Positions 1 through 7,703 of a stretch of 14,284 nt of DNA are shown here, piece by piece. The position numbers and the translations under genes are program-made. A model generated the notes under the pieces. It saw only the letters and a list, made by a program, of their open reading frames with translations, was not told the DNA's origin and did no database searches. Numbering within the stretch: the first letter of the stretch is position 1; each line of letters starts with the position of its first letter. The stretch comes from Bacteroidales bacterium UBA1733 (GTDB lineage: Bacteria > Bacteroidota > Bacteroidia > Bacteroidales > UBA3663): the NCBI GenBank assembly GCA_002315795.1, contig DCIF01000005.1, forward strand, positions 1-14,284, given 5' to 3'.

Positions 1-11
1 ATCATCGTTAT

Positions 12-1613
12 ATGAAGCATTTATTATTCCTGCTCTCCTTTTTATGCATCTGCGTGAACTCTGTCCATGCAGGTGAGATAGACTATGTGCGTGAGAATGA
101 ACTTCTACTCAGACAACTCGATGATGTCATTGCTCATAAGAACGAATATCAGCAGACCAGATTGCATCTTGCTGACAGTATTCGTCAGAGGGCTCGTACC
201 ATGACGGGTTATGATCGTATCCGCGCGCTGCAGGGCGCTTATAAGCACTATAACCGATTCCTGTCAGATTCTGTTTTTACCGTACTCGGAGAGATCAAGC
301 GTTGTCCGGAGTATGCCAGTGATAGGAATCTTCAGCTGTGGGTCGATATCTGTGCAGCGCGTAACTATGGTGTCATGGGACTTTATAGTGCTTCATTTGA
401 CTTGCTCGATCCTGTTGATGCGGAATCACTTGATCATGACTTGCAGTTGCATTATTTCAACACTATTCATGCCGTCACTGGCTGGATGGCCGATTTTTCT
501 GCTAAGTCGGCCAAGAAGCTCTCTTCCACGCTCAGAGAACGTTCTGCAGTCTATTTCGACCGTATCTATGAACTGGAGAAGGATCCTTTCAGTCGTACGC
601 TGATTCGTGCCAATATGATGCTTGATAGTGGTAAGTACCAGCAATGTATTGACACTCTGCTAGAGGCTGAAGCTACATGTGATCCGGGTGCTGTTGTTTA
701 TCTTTATGCCATCATCTCTGAGGCCTATGACTTGTCAAACCAAAAGGATGAGGCAATCTTCTATTTGGTAAAGACGTCAATCCATGACCTTCAGGAAGGT
801 GTAACCGAATATATGGCATTACCTATCCTGTCAGAGCGAATGAAAGAAAAAGAACAGGGTGAGCGTGCCTATCGATATTTCGTCTGTTCTCTGGAGGATG
901 CAAATATCAGCCACTCAAGCTTACGCGCATTGGAAGCTTCGACCATTTTCCCTATTATTGACAGTGCACGATGTGCTGAGGAGAAACGCCATAGGATGGG
1001 CCGACAGACCAACTTCGCCATGGGAATGATTGTTATCATTCTGCTCATTGGCTTGATTATTATTTTCTTCCGCGAACATGGAAAGTCTGTTGAGGCTGAG
1101 GTGCGCCAGAAGAAGCGGCACTTGGCAGAGATGTCATATATAGCTGAGCATGATGAACTGACAGGCCTGTTGAACCGTTTCGGAGGTAAACATCATATTA
1201 TCCAGGCTCTTGAGCATCATCAAGCCGGTTATTTTGGCGTGCTTGATGTCGATTCCTTTAAGAAAGTCAACGATACATACGGCCATGACGTCGGCGATAA
1301 AGTGCTGCAGCAGGTGGCCAAATGTTTTGAAGCCATGCCACAACAGGTCGTTTCTCGTTTGGGTGGCGATGAGTTCTGGTCGTATTGCAGCAGTGATATC
1401 TCTTCAGATGAGTATCGTGAACGCACCGAGCAGTTCTTCGCTGCAATTCGTACCATCCGAGTACCAGAAATGGGAAATGAGTCCATCACTGTCAGCTTTG
1501 GTGTGGTCTTCTATGATGGCAAGTCAGATATCAAGTTTGAGGATCTCTATCGTGAGGCGGATCGTCGTCTCTATGTCAGCAAGCAGACACATGGCTGTGC
1601 ACTCACCTTGTAA
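12..1613 (+). CDS. Membrane diguanylate cyclase: DUF6377-like periplasmic sensor, TM helix, GGDEF domain
   Basis: Predicted to make cyclic di-GMP from two GTP. Residues 1-20 form a signal peptide ending in VHA. Residues about 24-330 are helical and presumably periplasmic. Their start (LLLRQLDDVI, then a DSIRQ segment and a DSVF segment) resembles the Bacteroidetes family DUF6377, with TPR-like helices after it. A strong TM helix spans about 335-353, and a short basic linker leads to a cytoplasmic GGDEF domain, about 375-533. That domain looks catalytic: D412 and D414 in LDVDSFKKVND, then YGHDVGD, and an exact GGDEF at 451-455. The inhibitory I-site (RxxD) is absent, since the four aligned residues are MPQQ. 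DUF6377 proteins usually end in a DNA-binding domain, so the GGDEF end is unusual. The start is the first ATG and gives a clean signal peptide. The GH2 gene follows 50 nt downstream with no clear promoter between. The enzyme call is firm; the DUF6377 call rests on remembered sequence pattern. Confidence 0.88.
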   Translation: MKHLLFLLSFLCICVNSVHAGEIDYVRENELLLRQLDDVIAHKNEYQQTRLHLADSIRQRARTMTGYDRIRALQGAYKHYNRFLSDSVFTVLGEIKRCPEYASDRNLQLWVDICAARNYGVMGLYSASFDLLDPVDAESLDHDLQLHYFNTIHAVTGWMADFSAKSAKKLSSTLRERSAVYFDRIYELEKDPFSRTLIRANMMLDSGKYQQCIDTLLEAEATCDPGAVVYLYAIISEAYDLSNQKDEAIFYLVKTSIHDLQEGVTEYMALPILSERMKEKEQGERAYRYFVCSLEDANISHSSLRALEASTIFPIIDSARCAEEKRHRMGRQTNFAMGMIVIILLIGLIIIFFREHGKSVEAEVRQKKRHLAEMSYIAEHDELTGLLNRFGGKHHIIQALEHHQAGYFGVLDVDSFKKVNDTYGHDVGDKVLQQVAKCFEAMPQQVVSRLGGDEFWSYCSSDISSDEYRERTEQFFAAIRTIRVPEMGNESITVSFGVVFYDGKSDIKFEDLYREADRRLYVSKQTHGCALTL

Positions 1614-1663
1614 CCTGTTCATCTGATCTCATGCCATGACTCATTAATACACATTATTTATAT

Positions 1664-3460
1664 ATGAAGAGAGCTTTACTATCATTGTTGCTGTTTGCAG
1701 CTTCCTGCTTGTACCTGCAAGCGCAGGAGATTCCTTTGTTAGGCAATATCTATGGCCGTCAGAATACCACTTCCTTGAATGGCAAATGGCGTTATATCGT
1801 AGATGTTCAGGAACGCGGTTTCTATGACTATCGTATGAATGAAAGCCACTGGGGATTCTTTCAGGATGCGCATCAGAAGTCTAAACTTGAGCTTATTGAG
1901 TATAACTTCGATACCAGCGAGCAGATGAATGTGCCAGGTGACTGGAATACGCAGGATCCTAAGCTCTTCTATTACGAGGGAACGGTCTGGCTGCGTCGCA
2001 CTTTCGACTATCAACCTACTGCTGGCAAGCGAACCATTCTCTATTTCGGAGCTGTCAATTATGAGGCCATTGTTTACGTCAATGGCAAGAAGATTGGTAA
2101 ACATGTAGGTGGCTTCACAGCATTCAATTACGATATTACCGATGCCTTAAAACCGGGGCATAACAATGTCATTGTCAAGGTCGATAATAAGCGTCATCGC
2201 GATCAGATACCTACCAATATCTATGACTGGTGGAATTATGGAGGTATCACGCGCGATGTGTTGCTGACGGATGTTGATGAGACCTTTATTCAGGACTATT
2301 CTCTACAACTTGATAAGAACAACTGGCAGCACCTTACCGGTTGGGTTCAGCTTAATAATGCTGTGGCTGGAGAGAAAATCACTGTCAACATTCCAGAACT
2401 GAAGATCAATCAGCAGGTAGTGACGGATGCTGCTGGTCGTGCAGAGCTCTCTTTCAAGGCCAAGCCAGCGCTCTGGTGTCCTGAGAACCCTAAGCTTTAT
2501 AATGTAACCTTTGCTCGTGGAGAGGAAACCATTACAGAAGAGATTGGCTTCCGCTGTATAGAGACTAAAGATAAGCAGATCCTGCTTAATGGTAAGCATA
2601 TCTTTCTACGTGGTGTGAGTGTCCATGAGGAAGCGCCTTTTACTCAGGGGCGTACACATTCTGCAGAGCAGGCTCACATCCTGCTCACTTGGGCCAAGGA
2701 GATGGGTTGCAACTACGTGCGTCTAGCCCACTATCCGCACAGTGAACTGGAGGTGCGTGAGGCTGAGAAGATGGGTATTATGGTGTGGAGTGAGATCCCT
2801 GTCTATTGGACGATCTCATGGCAGAATCCTGATACATATGCCAATGCACAGCGTCAGCTGCACGACATGATCTGCCGTGACAAGAATCGCGCTAACGTCA
2901 TTATCTGGAGTATTGCCAACGAGACTCCACACAGTGAGCCGCGAGACAAGTTCCTCAGCAGTTTGGCTAAGTATGCTCGTACACAGGACAATACCCGCCT
3001 CATCTCTATGGCCATGGAAGTCACTTCGGCCGATAACTATCACAACAGACTTAGTGACAACATGAACGAATATGTTGATGTTGTCAGCTTTAATCAGTAT
3101 GTTGGTTGGTATCGCGATACGCAGGATGCTCCTAAGATGACATGGGAGGTTCCTTATAACAAGCCGGTTATTGTCAGTGAGTTTGGCGGTGGGGCCTTGC
3201 AAGGCTGGCATGCAGATAAGGAGACTCGCTTCAGTGAGGAGTTCCAGGAGAATCTCTATGAGGAAAATCTAAAGATGCTCGATAAGATTGACGGTCTCTC
3301 AGGCCTCTCACCATGGATTCTTGTCGATTTTCGCTCTCCGGCACGTCATCTGCCAGACGTTCAGGACTTCTTCAACCGTAAGGGACTTATCTCAAGCGAA
3401 GGTCAAAAGAAGAAAGCATATTACGTGATGCAGCACTATTATCTGCAGCGCAAAGATTGA
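1664..3460 (+). CDS. Secreted GH2 glycosidase, probable beta-glucuronidase (no-loop type)
   Basis: A retaining glycoside hydrolase of family 2, exported by a signal peptide (residues 1-20, ending YLQA before Q21). C15 lies in AASC, a poor lipobox, so a periplasmic soluble form is the better guess. The domains run in the usual order: jelly-roll sugar-binding domain (about 35-200), Ig-like domain (about 205-300), TIM barrel (about 305-598). The acid/base is E420 in WSIANE and the nucleophile is E506 in VIVSEFGGG. N571-R572-K573 fits the N-x-K motif that recognises the uronate carboxylate in beta-glucuronidases. The segment between the HYPH strand and the acid/base is short, as in gut enzymes without Loop 1. 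At 598 aa it is close to E. coli UidA (about 600). It probably removes glucuronic acid from oligosaccharides or conjugates; galacturonidase or another GH2 activity remains possible. Its stop lies 2 nt from the convergent stop of the OmpA-family gene. Confidence 0.88.
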   Translation: MKRALLSLLLFAASCLYLQAQEIPLLGNIYGRQNTTSLNGKWRYIVDVQERGFYDYRMNESHWGFFQDAHQKSKLELIEYNFDTSEQMNVPGDWNTQDPKLFYYEGTVWLRRTFDYQPTAGKRTILYFGAVNYEAIVYVNGKKIGKHVGGFTAFNYDITDALKPGHNNVIVKVDNKRHRDQIPTNIYDWWNYGGITRDVLLTDVDETFIQDYSLQLDKNNWQHLTGWVQLNNAVAGEKITVNIPELKINQQVVTDAAGRAELSFKAKPALWCPENPKLYNVTFARGEETITEEIGFRCIETKDKQILLNGKHIFLRGVSVHEEAPFTQGRTHSAEQAHILLTWAKEMGCNYVRLAHYPHSELEVREAEKMGIMVWSEIPVYWTISWQNPDTYANAQRQLHDMICRDKNRANVIIWSIANETPHSEPRDKFLSSLAKYARTQDNTRLISMAMEVTSADNYHNRLSDNMNEYVDVVSFNQYVGWYRDTQDAPKMTWEVPYNKPVIVSEFGGGALQGWHADKETRFSEEFQENLYEENLKMLDKIDGLSGLSPWILVDFRSPARHLPDVQDFFNRKGLISSEGQKKKAYYVMQHYYLQRKD

Positions 3461-3462
3461 TC

Positions 3463-5331
3463 TTATCTGATTCCCCAGGTGGTATCTGTCACCTGAAACT
3501 CTGTGCGGCGGTTCACTTGGTCGGCTATCTGCTGCTGTTCAGGGGTTAACTGGCCGATAAACTCCTCGTCGAGCACTTGTCCGACGGGGAGATATTCATA
3601 TTCCTCATGCAGTTTCTCATCAGTGGTCTTAGGGTGGGCCTTGCCATAACCTACCGGAGTGAGTCGGCCAGGTTGAATACCTTTGCTGATAAGATAGTTT
3701 ACGACCGACTGAGCGCGTCGCTGAGACAAATCCTCATTGTATTCCTGTGAACCTATGCGATCGGTATGTGCTGCCAGCTCTATGGCTGTATAAGGGTTTT
3801 CCTCGAGCAACAGCACTAAATCGTCAAGAGCAGGATAAGATTCTTCTCTCAACGTGGATTTGTTATAGTCATAGAAAATGTTGTCGATGAGTACAGGTTC
3901 GGCCACACAGGGTAGATAGAAATCTACTTCATAGTCGGCATCTTCTTCCTCTCCATCACTCATAAACTGCGCCTTGCGGTTCAGATAGTCTTTCTTGCCG
4001 GCCATCATGACATATTCGGTTGAGCGGTCAATGCTCACTTCATACGAGCCATCAGGCTTGGTGAGCGACTTGTAATTCATGCCATTACGGCCTACGACAC
4101 GCACCACCGCTTCTGCCACGGGTTCTTCATCGGTATCATAGACAAAGCCAGTGATTCGGACTTTGATGCTAGGCAGACGGAAAGTGTAGAGGTTGTCGTA
4201 GCCCTTTCCTTGCTGGCGGTTGCTGCTGAACCAGCCTTCCTGCTGCTCTTTAGTAGAGTGGCTGAAGGTCATGCCAAAATCATCGGCCGTGCTGTTCATC
4301 GGTGCTCCAAGATGTTCCACGTGCCAGGTTCCCCATTCGTCTTCACGGGCAGAGTAGAGGTCAAGTCCACCTACGGTTTCACGTCCATCGGTACTGAAAT
4401 AGAGAATGCCGTCAGGCGAAAAGCTGGGGAACATCTCTCGTCCCGGGGTATTGATGGATTCTCCTAGATTCTGAGCTGCACCAACGTCTGTGGCACTGTT
4501 GAGCGGTGCTCGCCATAGGTCCATGCCTCCTAGACCACCTGGCATGTCGCTCACAAAATAAATCCACTTGCCGTCTGGAGAGACTGCAGGATGAGCATAG
4601 GTGCTGATGGTATCAGCCAGGATGTTGAGCATAGATCCTTTGCTCCAAGCGGCATCATTGCGTTGAGAATAGTAAATATGTGGTGCTGCAGGCTGCCCCT
4701 CATTTCCACCAGCAGCAGTGTAATACATCGTGTTTCCATCAGGAGAGAAGCAGGGTGTACCTTCGTCTGCTGGAGTGTTGATTCCTCCTTCCACGAGTGC
4801 AGGACGTTTCCATTTGCCTTGTTCGTCGCGACTGCTGCTCCATATATCACAATACTTAGTTCCAGTGATAGGGGAGTGGTCGTCACCTGTCGATTTGTCG
4901 GAAGAAGACGTCCAGTAGAGTACGTCATCTTTGTCTCCCCAGATAGCGGGGGAGAAATCTGCTCTACGCGTATTGGCAAGCGTGAAGCGCTTCACTTCAT
5001 AGCGGCTCTCGTCGGCTTGTGCATGGCGCTGCATCTGCTCAAGATGAGGTGTGACTTCCAGTGTGTCATAGCCATAGCGTAAAGCGTTCTGAAGTGCAGG
5101 AATAGCCTGTCCTGAGATCATAAGTTTCTCATAACATAAGCCAAGATAAAAAGCAGTTTTCCCCTTATCTGCGCGCTCACGTTTGGCATCCTTATAGACT
5201 TTCTTCAGTGTAACAGAGGCATCATAATATTCTCCTCGCTCATATTGCGCAATGCCGGTGCTCAGCCTGGCTGTAGAACAGGCTGTCAGCAGTAGAAGCA
5301 ATAAAAGAAAAAGAGAATATAACCTTCGCAT
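3463..5331 (-). CDS. PorE-like outer-membrane lipoprotein (TPR, PD40 propeller, CRD, OmpA_C)
   Basis: An envelope protein expected to sit in the outer membrane by a lipid anchor and to hold peptidoglycan by its C-terminus. The signal peptide ends in the lipobox LTAC, with C18 as the lipidated residue. TPR-like helices cover about 20-115. A beta-propeller covers about 115-385, with repeated PD40 motifs (FSPDGNTMYY, VSPDGKWIYF, FSPDGILYFS). A carboxypeptidase-regulatory-like domain covers about 388-475 (ITGFVYDTDEEPVAEAVV). The OmpA_C domain runs from about 482, with D524 (HTDRIGS) and R539 (LSQRRAQ) at the 15-residue spacing of the diaminopimelate-binding pair. This order is that of PorE (PG1058) of Porphyromonas gingivalis, part of the type IX secretion system. 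Bacteroidetes have related proteins outside T9SS, so the role is inferred. It lies 29 nt after the agmatine deiminase gene and is probably co-transcribed with it. Confidence 0.87.
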   Translation of the reverse strand: MRRLYSLFLLLLLLLTACSTARLSTGIAQYERGEYYDASVTLKKVYKDAKRERADKGKTAFYLGLCYEKLMISGQAIPALQNALRYGYDTLEVTPHLEQMQRHAQADESRYEVKRFTLANTRRADFSPAIWGDKDDVLYWTSSSDKSTGDDHSPITGTKYCDIWSSSRDEQGKWKRPALVEGGINTPADEGTPCFSPDGNTMYYTAAGGNEGQPAAPHIYYSQRNDAAWSKGSMLNILADTISTYAHPAVSPDGKWIYFVSDMPGGLGGMDLWRAPLNSATDVGAAQNLGESINTPGREMFPSFSPDGILYFSTDGRETVGGLDLYSAREDEWGTWHVEHLGAPMNSTADDFGMTFSHSTKEQQEGWFSSNRQQGKGYDNLYTFRLPSIKVRITGFVYDTDEEPVAEAVVRVVGRNGMNYKSLTKPDGSYEVSIDRSTEYVMMAGKKDYLNRKAQFMSDGEEEDADYEVDFYLPCVAEPVLIDNIFYDYNKSTLREESYPALDDLVLLLEENPYTAIELAAHTDRIGSQEYNEDLSQRRAQSVVNYLISKGIQPGRLTPVGYGKAHPKTTDEKLHEEYEYLPVGQVLDEEFIGQLTPEQQQIADQVNRRTEFQVTDTTWGIR

Positions 5332-5360
5332 AAAAAACTACTGTCAGAAATACTACGACA

Positions 5361-6449
5361 CTATACCGGATATTGCATGGTGACACAGTGCAGCGAGCCA
5401 TGCTGACGGATCAATACGCGGCAATCTATCCCGATGATCTCACGGTCTGGGAATGCCTGTTGTAGTACCTCCTTGGCACGCTGGTCATTCTGCGGTTGGT
5501 TGTAAGTAGGGTAGAGCACGGCACCATTGATGATGAGAAAATTGGCATAGGTAGCAGGCAGACGCTGATCACCTTCTTCTTCCACCGCATCGTCGAAGTT
5601 ACTCTCTAAGATAGCCTCTGGCATTGGTAACGCCAGCAGGCGGTAAGGCTGTCCTTCTGAAGTGCGGAATGTTTTGAGCTGATTCTCCATGGCCTTAAGT
5701 TCGTCATAGTGAATGTCATCTTCCTCAGTGCACTGCACATAGACAATGGTATTGCCTGGACACAATCGTGCCAATGTGTCAATGTGCGAATCTGTATCAT
5801 CACCGACCAGGAAACCGTGGTCCAGCCAGAGTACGTGCTGTGAGCCGAAGATCTGCGCAAATTTCTCTTCAAACCATGCTTTGTCAGCGCTTTCATTACG
5901 GTTCTTCGACAATAGGCATTCGGTCGTGGTGAGTATGGTATTTGCTCCGTCACTCTCAATTGAACCTCCTTCGAGCACCATATTGCGATTGTTTTCATAA
6001 CGGGCATCCCATGCGGTTAACAGGTCGTTCTCATCAAAGACCCCCTCGTCATAGATACGGCTGTTGATCTGATTGTCAAGATTCGCAGCGAACTTCATTC
6101 CCCAGCCATTGAAGCAGAAATCATGCATAGTCAGTGCTGAGCCTCCTTCATTATCACCTGCGTAAGTAGCACTGCGTGTGCAAATAAAACCGTGATCGCG
6201 TGCCCAGGTGTCGTTGGTAGGACATTCCTGTAATACCACTTGCTTCATGTCAATACCTGCAGTACGCAGACGTATTTCTACGGCTTCTGGTTCAGGGGTA
6301 ACGATGAGCAATGGCTGGCGGCGTGTCACCTCACGAGCAATGGCCGTGAAGCATTCCTGTGCAGACTCCAGATAAGGGGCCCAGTCGGTCTCAGCGTGAG
6401 GCCATGTGAGTTGTACGAACCTTTGAGGTTCCCATTCTGCAGGCAACAT
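5361..6449 (-). CDS. aguA: Agmatine deiminase
   Basis: Converts agmatine to N-carbamoylputrescine and ammonia in the arginine-to-putrescine route; cytoplasmic, as there is no signal peptide. The 362-aa length is normal for the family. The start matches the usual beginning (LPAEWEPQ, then LTWPH). Family motifs in order are NDTWARDHG at 79-87, an EGGSIE segment, and DDTDSHIDT with H222. The C-terminal catalytic cysteine is C355 in GSLHC, where the common form is GNIHC; the variant looks like normal family divergence. It belongs to the superfamily of P. gingivalis peptidylarginine deiminase but lacks the export signal and C-terminal sorting domain of that enzyme. The next pathway enzyme, N-carbamoylputrescine amidohydrolase (AguB), which often adjoins aguA in Bacteroidales, is not in this window. 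The gene lies 37 nt after the upstream unknown gene and 29 nt before the PorE-like gene. Confidence 0.9.
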   Translation of the reverse strand: MLPAEWEPQRFVQLTWPHAETDWAPYLESAQECFTAIAREVTRRQPLLIVTPEPEAVEIRLRTAGIDMKQVVLQECPTNDTWARDHGFICTRSATYAGDNEGGSALTMHDFCFNGWGMKFAANLDNQINSRIYDEGVFDENDLLTAWDARYENNRNMVLEGGSIESDGANTILTTTECLLSKNRNESADKAWFEEKFAQIFGSQHVLWLDHGFLVGDDTDSHIDTLARLCPGNTIVYVQCTEEDDIHYDELKAMENQLKTFRTSEGQPYRLLALPMPEAILESNFDDAVEEEGDQRLPATYANFLIINGAVLYPTYNQPQNDQRAKEVLQQAFPDREIIGIDCRVLIRQHGSLHCVTMQYPV

Positions 6450-6486
6450 GATATGAAAAGTTTATTATGAAATGATGGATGTGTTG

Positions 6487-7248
6487 TTATTTTTTGAAGA
6501 GCTTGTGTAATCTGGCTTTCAGCAGCTGGCGATGACTCACATGTTGTTTAGGAAGTACTGTCCCCGGAGGAAGAACAGAACGTAGCGTCTCACGGAGTTC
6601 TGCATAGTGAGCCAGCGCAAAATCTCCTTGTTTGGTCTGCATTCGCTTGAGACTATCCTTGTCGCGAGTCTGCAACATGATCAGCGTACTTACCGGACAA
6701 GGGCAGATTTCCAGTCTTTCGGCCAAAGCTGGCATCTCTGGTGTTTCGTTCATGAGACTGATGGTGATGAAGTAGGCATCTGACTGGTCATGACTGATGA
6801 TTGTAGCCTGATAGTCATTATACCAGGATTCAGTTGTCATGGTAGCCATGATTGAAACTGGCATCTTCCAGAACATCACATTACAGTCATGCTGTTGTAG
6901 TTGGTTCAACTTTACCACGTCGAAATCACCCCAAGGCTGCATCCTGGCAATGTCTTCATCTAGCTCCTTCATGTGGCGGTTGAGGCCAGAGATGCCGTTG
7001 CAGATGCTCTCCCACTGCATCAGCAGACGGGTAGTGTCCTCCAAATTGAGTATAGCAGCGGCCTGCAGGTCACCGAGGTCTTCCTGCTGCAGGCACTCCG
7101 ACATCTGTCTCACCGCCAGCCGGAGTCTCTCTGGATCGATGTCTGTGTCGAAATCATCGGTCACAGCTTCATCCTCTTTCTGAACTTCGGCCGGTAGCAT
7201 TACCACCTCTTCATAAAGGTGGTCAATCAGTTCTTTGAGATTGCTCAT
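6487..7248 (-). CDS. Unknown soluble protein with a segment resembling V-type ATPase subunit I
   Basis: A 253-aa protein with no signal peptide or membrane segment. I do not recognise a named family with confidence. The N-terminal third is acidic and helical and probably coiled-coil (about 1-100). PWGDF at residues 105-109, then a short helix and beta-rich sequence (VMFWKMPVSIM, DAYFITISL, ICPCPVSTL), recalls the soluble arm of the Bacteroidetes V-type ATP synthase subunit I. Here the membrane half is missing. The C-terminus is basic and helical (about 215-253). An in-frame ATG at 7305 exists, but the ATG at 7248 is preferred: a TATCTTTG promoter box lies at 7279-7272, inside the longer version, and the extra 19 residues look like translated leader. 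It probably heads an operon with aguA (37 nt downstream) and the PorE-like gene. Gene existence is likely; the subunit I resemblance is a hypothesis. Confidence 0.72.
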   Translation of the reverse strand: MSNLKELIDHLYEEVVMLPAEVQKEDEAVTDDFDTDIDPERLRLAVRQMSECLQQEDLGDLQAAAILNLEDTTRLLMQWESICNGISGLNRHMKELDEDIARMQPWGDFDVVKLNQLQQHDCNVMFWKMPVSIMATMTTESWYNDYQATIISHDQSDAYFITISLMNETPEMPALAERLEICPCPVSTLIMLQTRDKDSLKRMQTKQGDFALAHYAELRETLRSVLPPGTVLPKQHVSHRQLLKARLHKLFKK

Positions 7249-7270
7249 CTGATAGTCATTATATAATGGC

Positions 7271-7291
7271 GCAAAGATACATAATCTTTGC
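7271..7291. repeat. Inverted repeat overlapping the -7 box
   Basis: GCAAAGAT and ATCTTTGC flank the 5-nt spacer ACATA as perfect 8-bp arms. The arm at 7271-7278 covers most of the minus-strand -7 box. It could be an operator, or simply two outward-facing copies of a promoter-like word. On the plus strand the other arm gives TA with three rather than two bases before TTTG, so it is not an exact second -7 box. Confidence 0.5.
7272..7279 (-). promoter_or_regulatory. Bacteroidetes-type -7 box for the minus-strand operon
   Basis: The minus strand reads TATCTTTG, an exact match to TAnnTTTG, 23 nt before the ATG at 7248. No TTTG box stands at the usual 19-21 nt upstream (ATTG is found at a 23-nt gap), so strength is uncertain. 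The box forms one arm of an inverted repeat. Its position supports the shorter start of the downstream protein. Confidence 0.5.
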
Positions 7292-7373
7292 CAAAAATCC
7301 ATCAATGTAGGTCAAAAAAGAAAGTTTTCAGCAGATTTATGGACTAAAACTTCCGAATATCATTCAAAAACCT

Positions 7374-7381
7374 TATATTTG
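7374..7381 (+). promoter_or_regulatory. -7 box for the DivIC-like operon
   Basis: TATATTTG matches TAnnTTTG exactly and ends 25 nt before the ATG at 7407, giving a leader of about 20 nt. The region 19-21 nt upstream (ACTTCC) is a poor match to TTTG. It is the only well-placed -7 box for the plus-strand trio. Confidence 0.55.
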
Positions 7382-7406
7382 CACGTTCATAAAGCCTCAG
7401 TAGAAA

Positions 7407-7703
7407 ATGCAGAAGATAAAAATATACATCCGTTTCGCCATGCGCCACTGGTTCTTCAGCTTGTGCGTAGGATTTCTTCTGTACATGTTTTTCGGTGGAG
7501 AGTTCTCGGTGGTGAATATCTTGAGTCTGAGACACCAGGAAGCTGCACTTCGAAGGGAAATTCGTGAATATGAAGACTCTATTTCCAACTTCCAGCGTCG
7601 AATTGACCAGGTGAGTGTCGATACAGAGCACCTGGAGAAACATGCGCGTGAGCGACTGCACATGCATCGTCGTAATGAAGACCTTTATCTTTTTGATGAC
7701 TGA
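7407..7703 (+). CDS. DivIC/FtsB-like septum formation initiator protein
   Basis: A 98-aa bitopic membrane protein of the septum formation initiator family (DivIC/FtsB), which partners FtsL and FtsQ/DivIB at the division septum. A short basic cytoplasmic tail (about 1-13) precedes one TM helix (about 15-30, WFFSLCVGFLLYMFF). A periplasmic coiled coil (about 43-77) contains EAALRREIREYEDSI. The family-typical end follows (HARERLHMHRRNEDLYLF), matching the pattern in which an aromatic-rich tail follows an ARE segment. Length and order are normal for the family. Its TGA overlaps the next ATG by one base (TGATG), so the two are probably translationally coupled. Confidence 0.88.
   Translation: MQKIKIYIRFAMRHWFFSLCVGFLLYMFFGGEFSVVNILSLRHQEAALRREIREYEDSISNFQRRIDQVSVDTEHLEKHARERLHMHRRNEDLYLFDD

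Noticed and set aside
1210..1626. Second open frame of 138 codons within the GGDEF region
   Set aside because: It is in another frame of a clear GGDEF domain and its sequence has no recognisable features.
4591..5082. Plus-strand open frame of 163 codons opposite the PorE-like gene
   Set aside because: It lies wholly antisense to a strongly supported gene, shows no motif and has no promoter box; the open frame is a codon-bias shadow.
5361..6449. Peptidylarginine deiminase of the Porphyromonas kind
   Set aside because: There is no signal peptide and no C-terminal sorting domain, and length and motifs fit agmatine deiminase.
7249..7305. Longer start of the V-ATPase-subunit-I-like protein at 7305
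   Set aside because: The -7 box lies inside this segment, so a transcript from it would begin downstream of that ATG.
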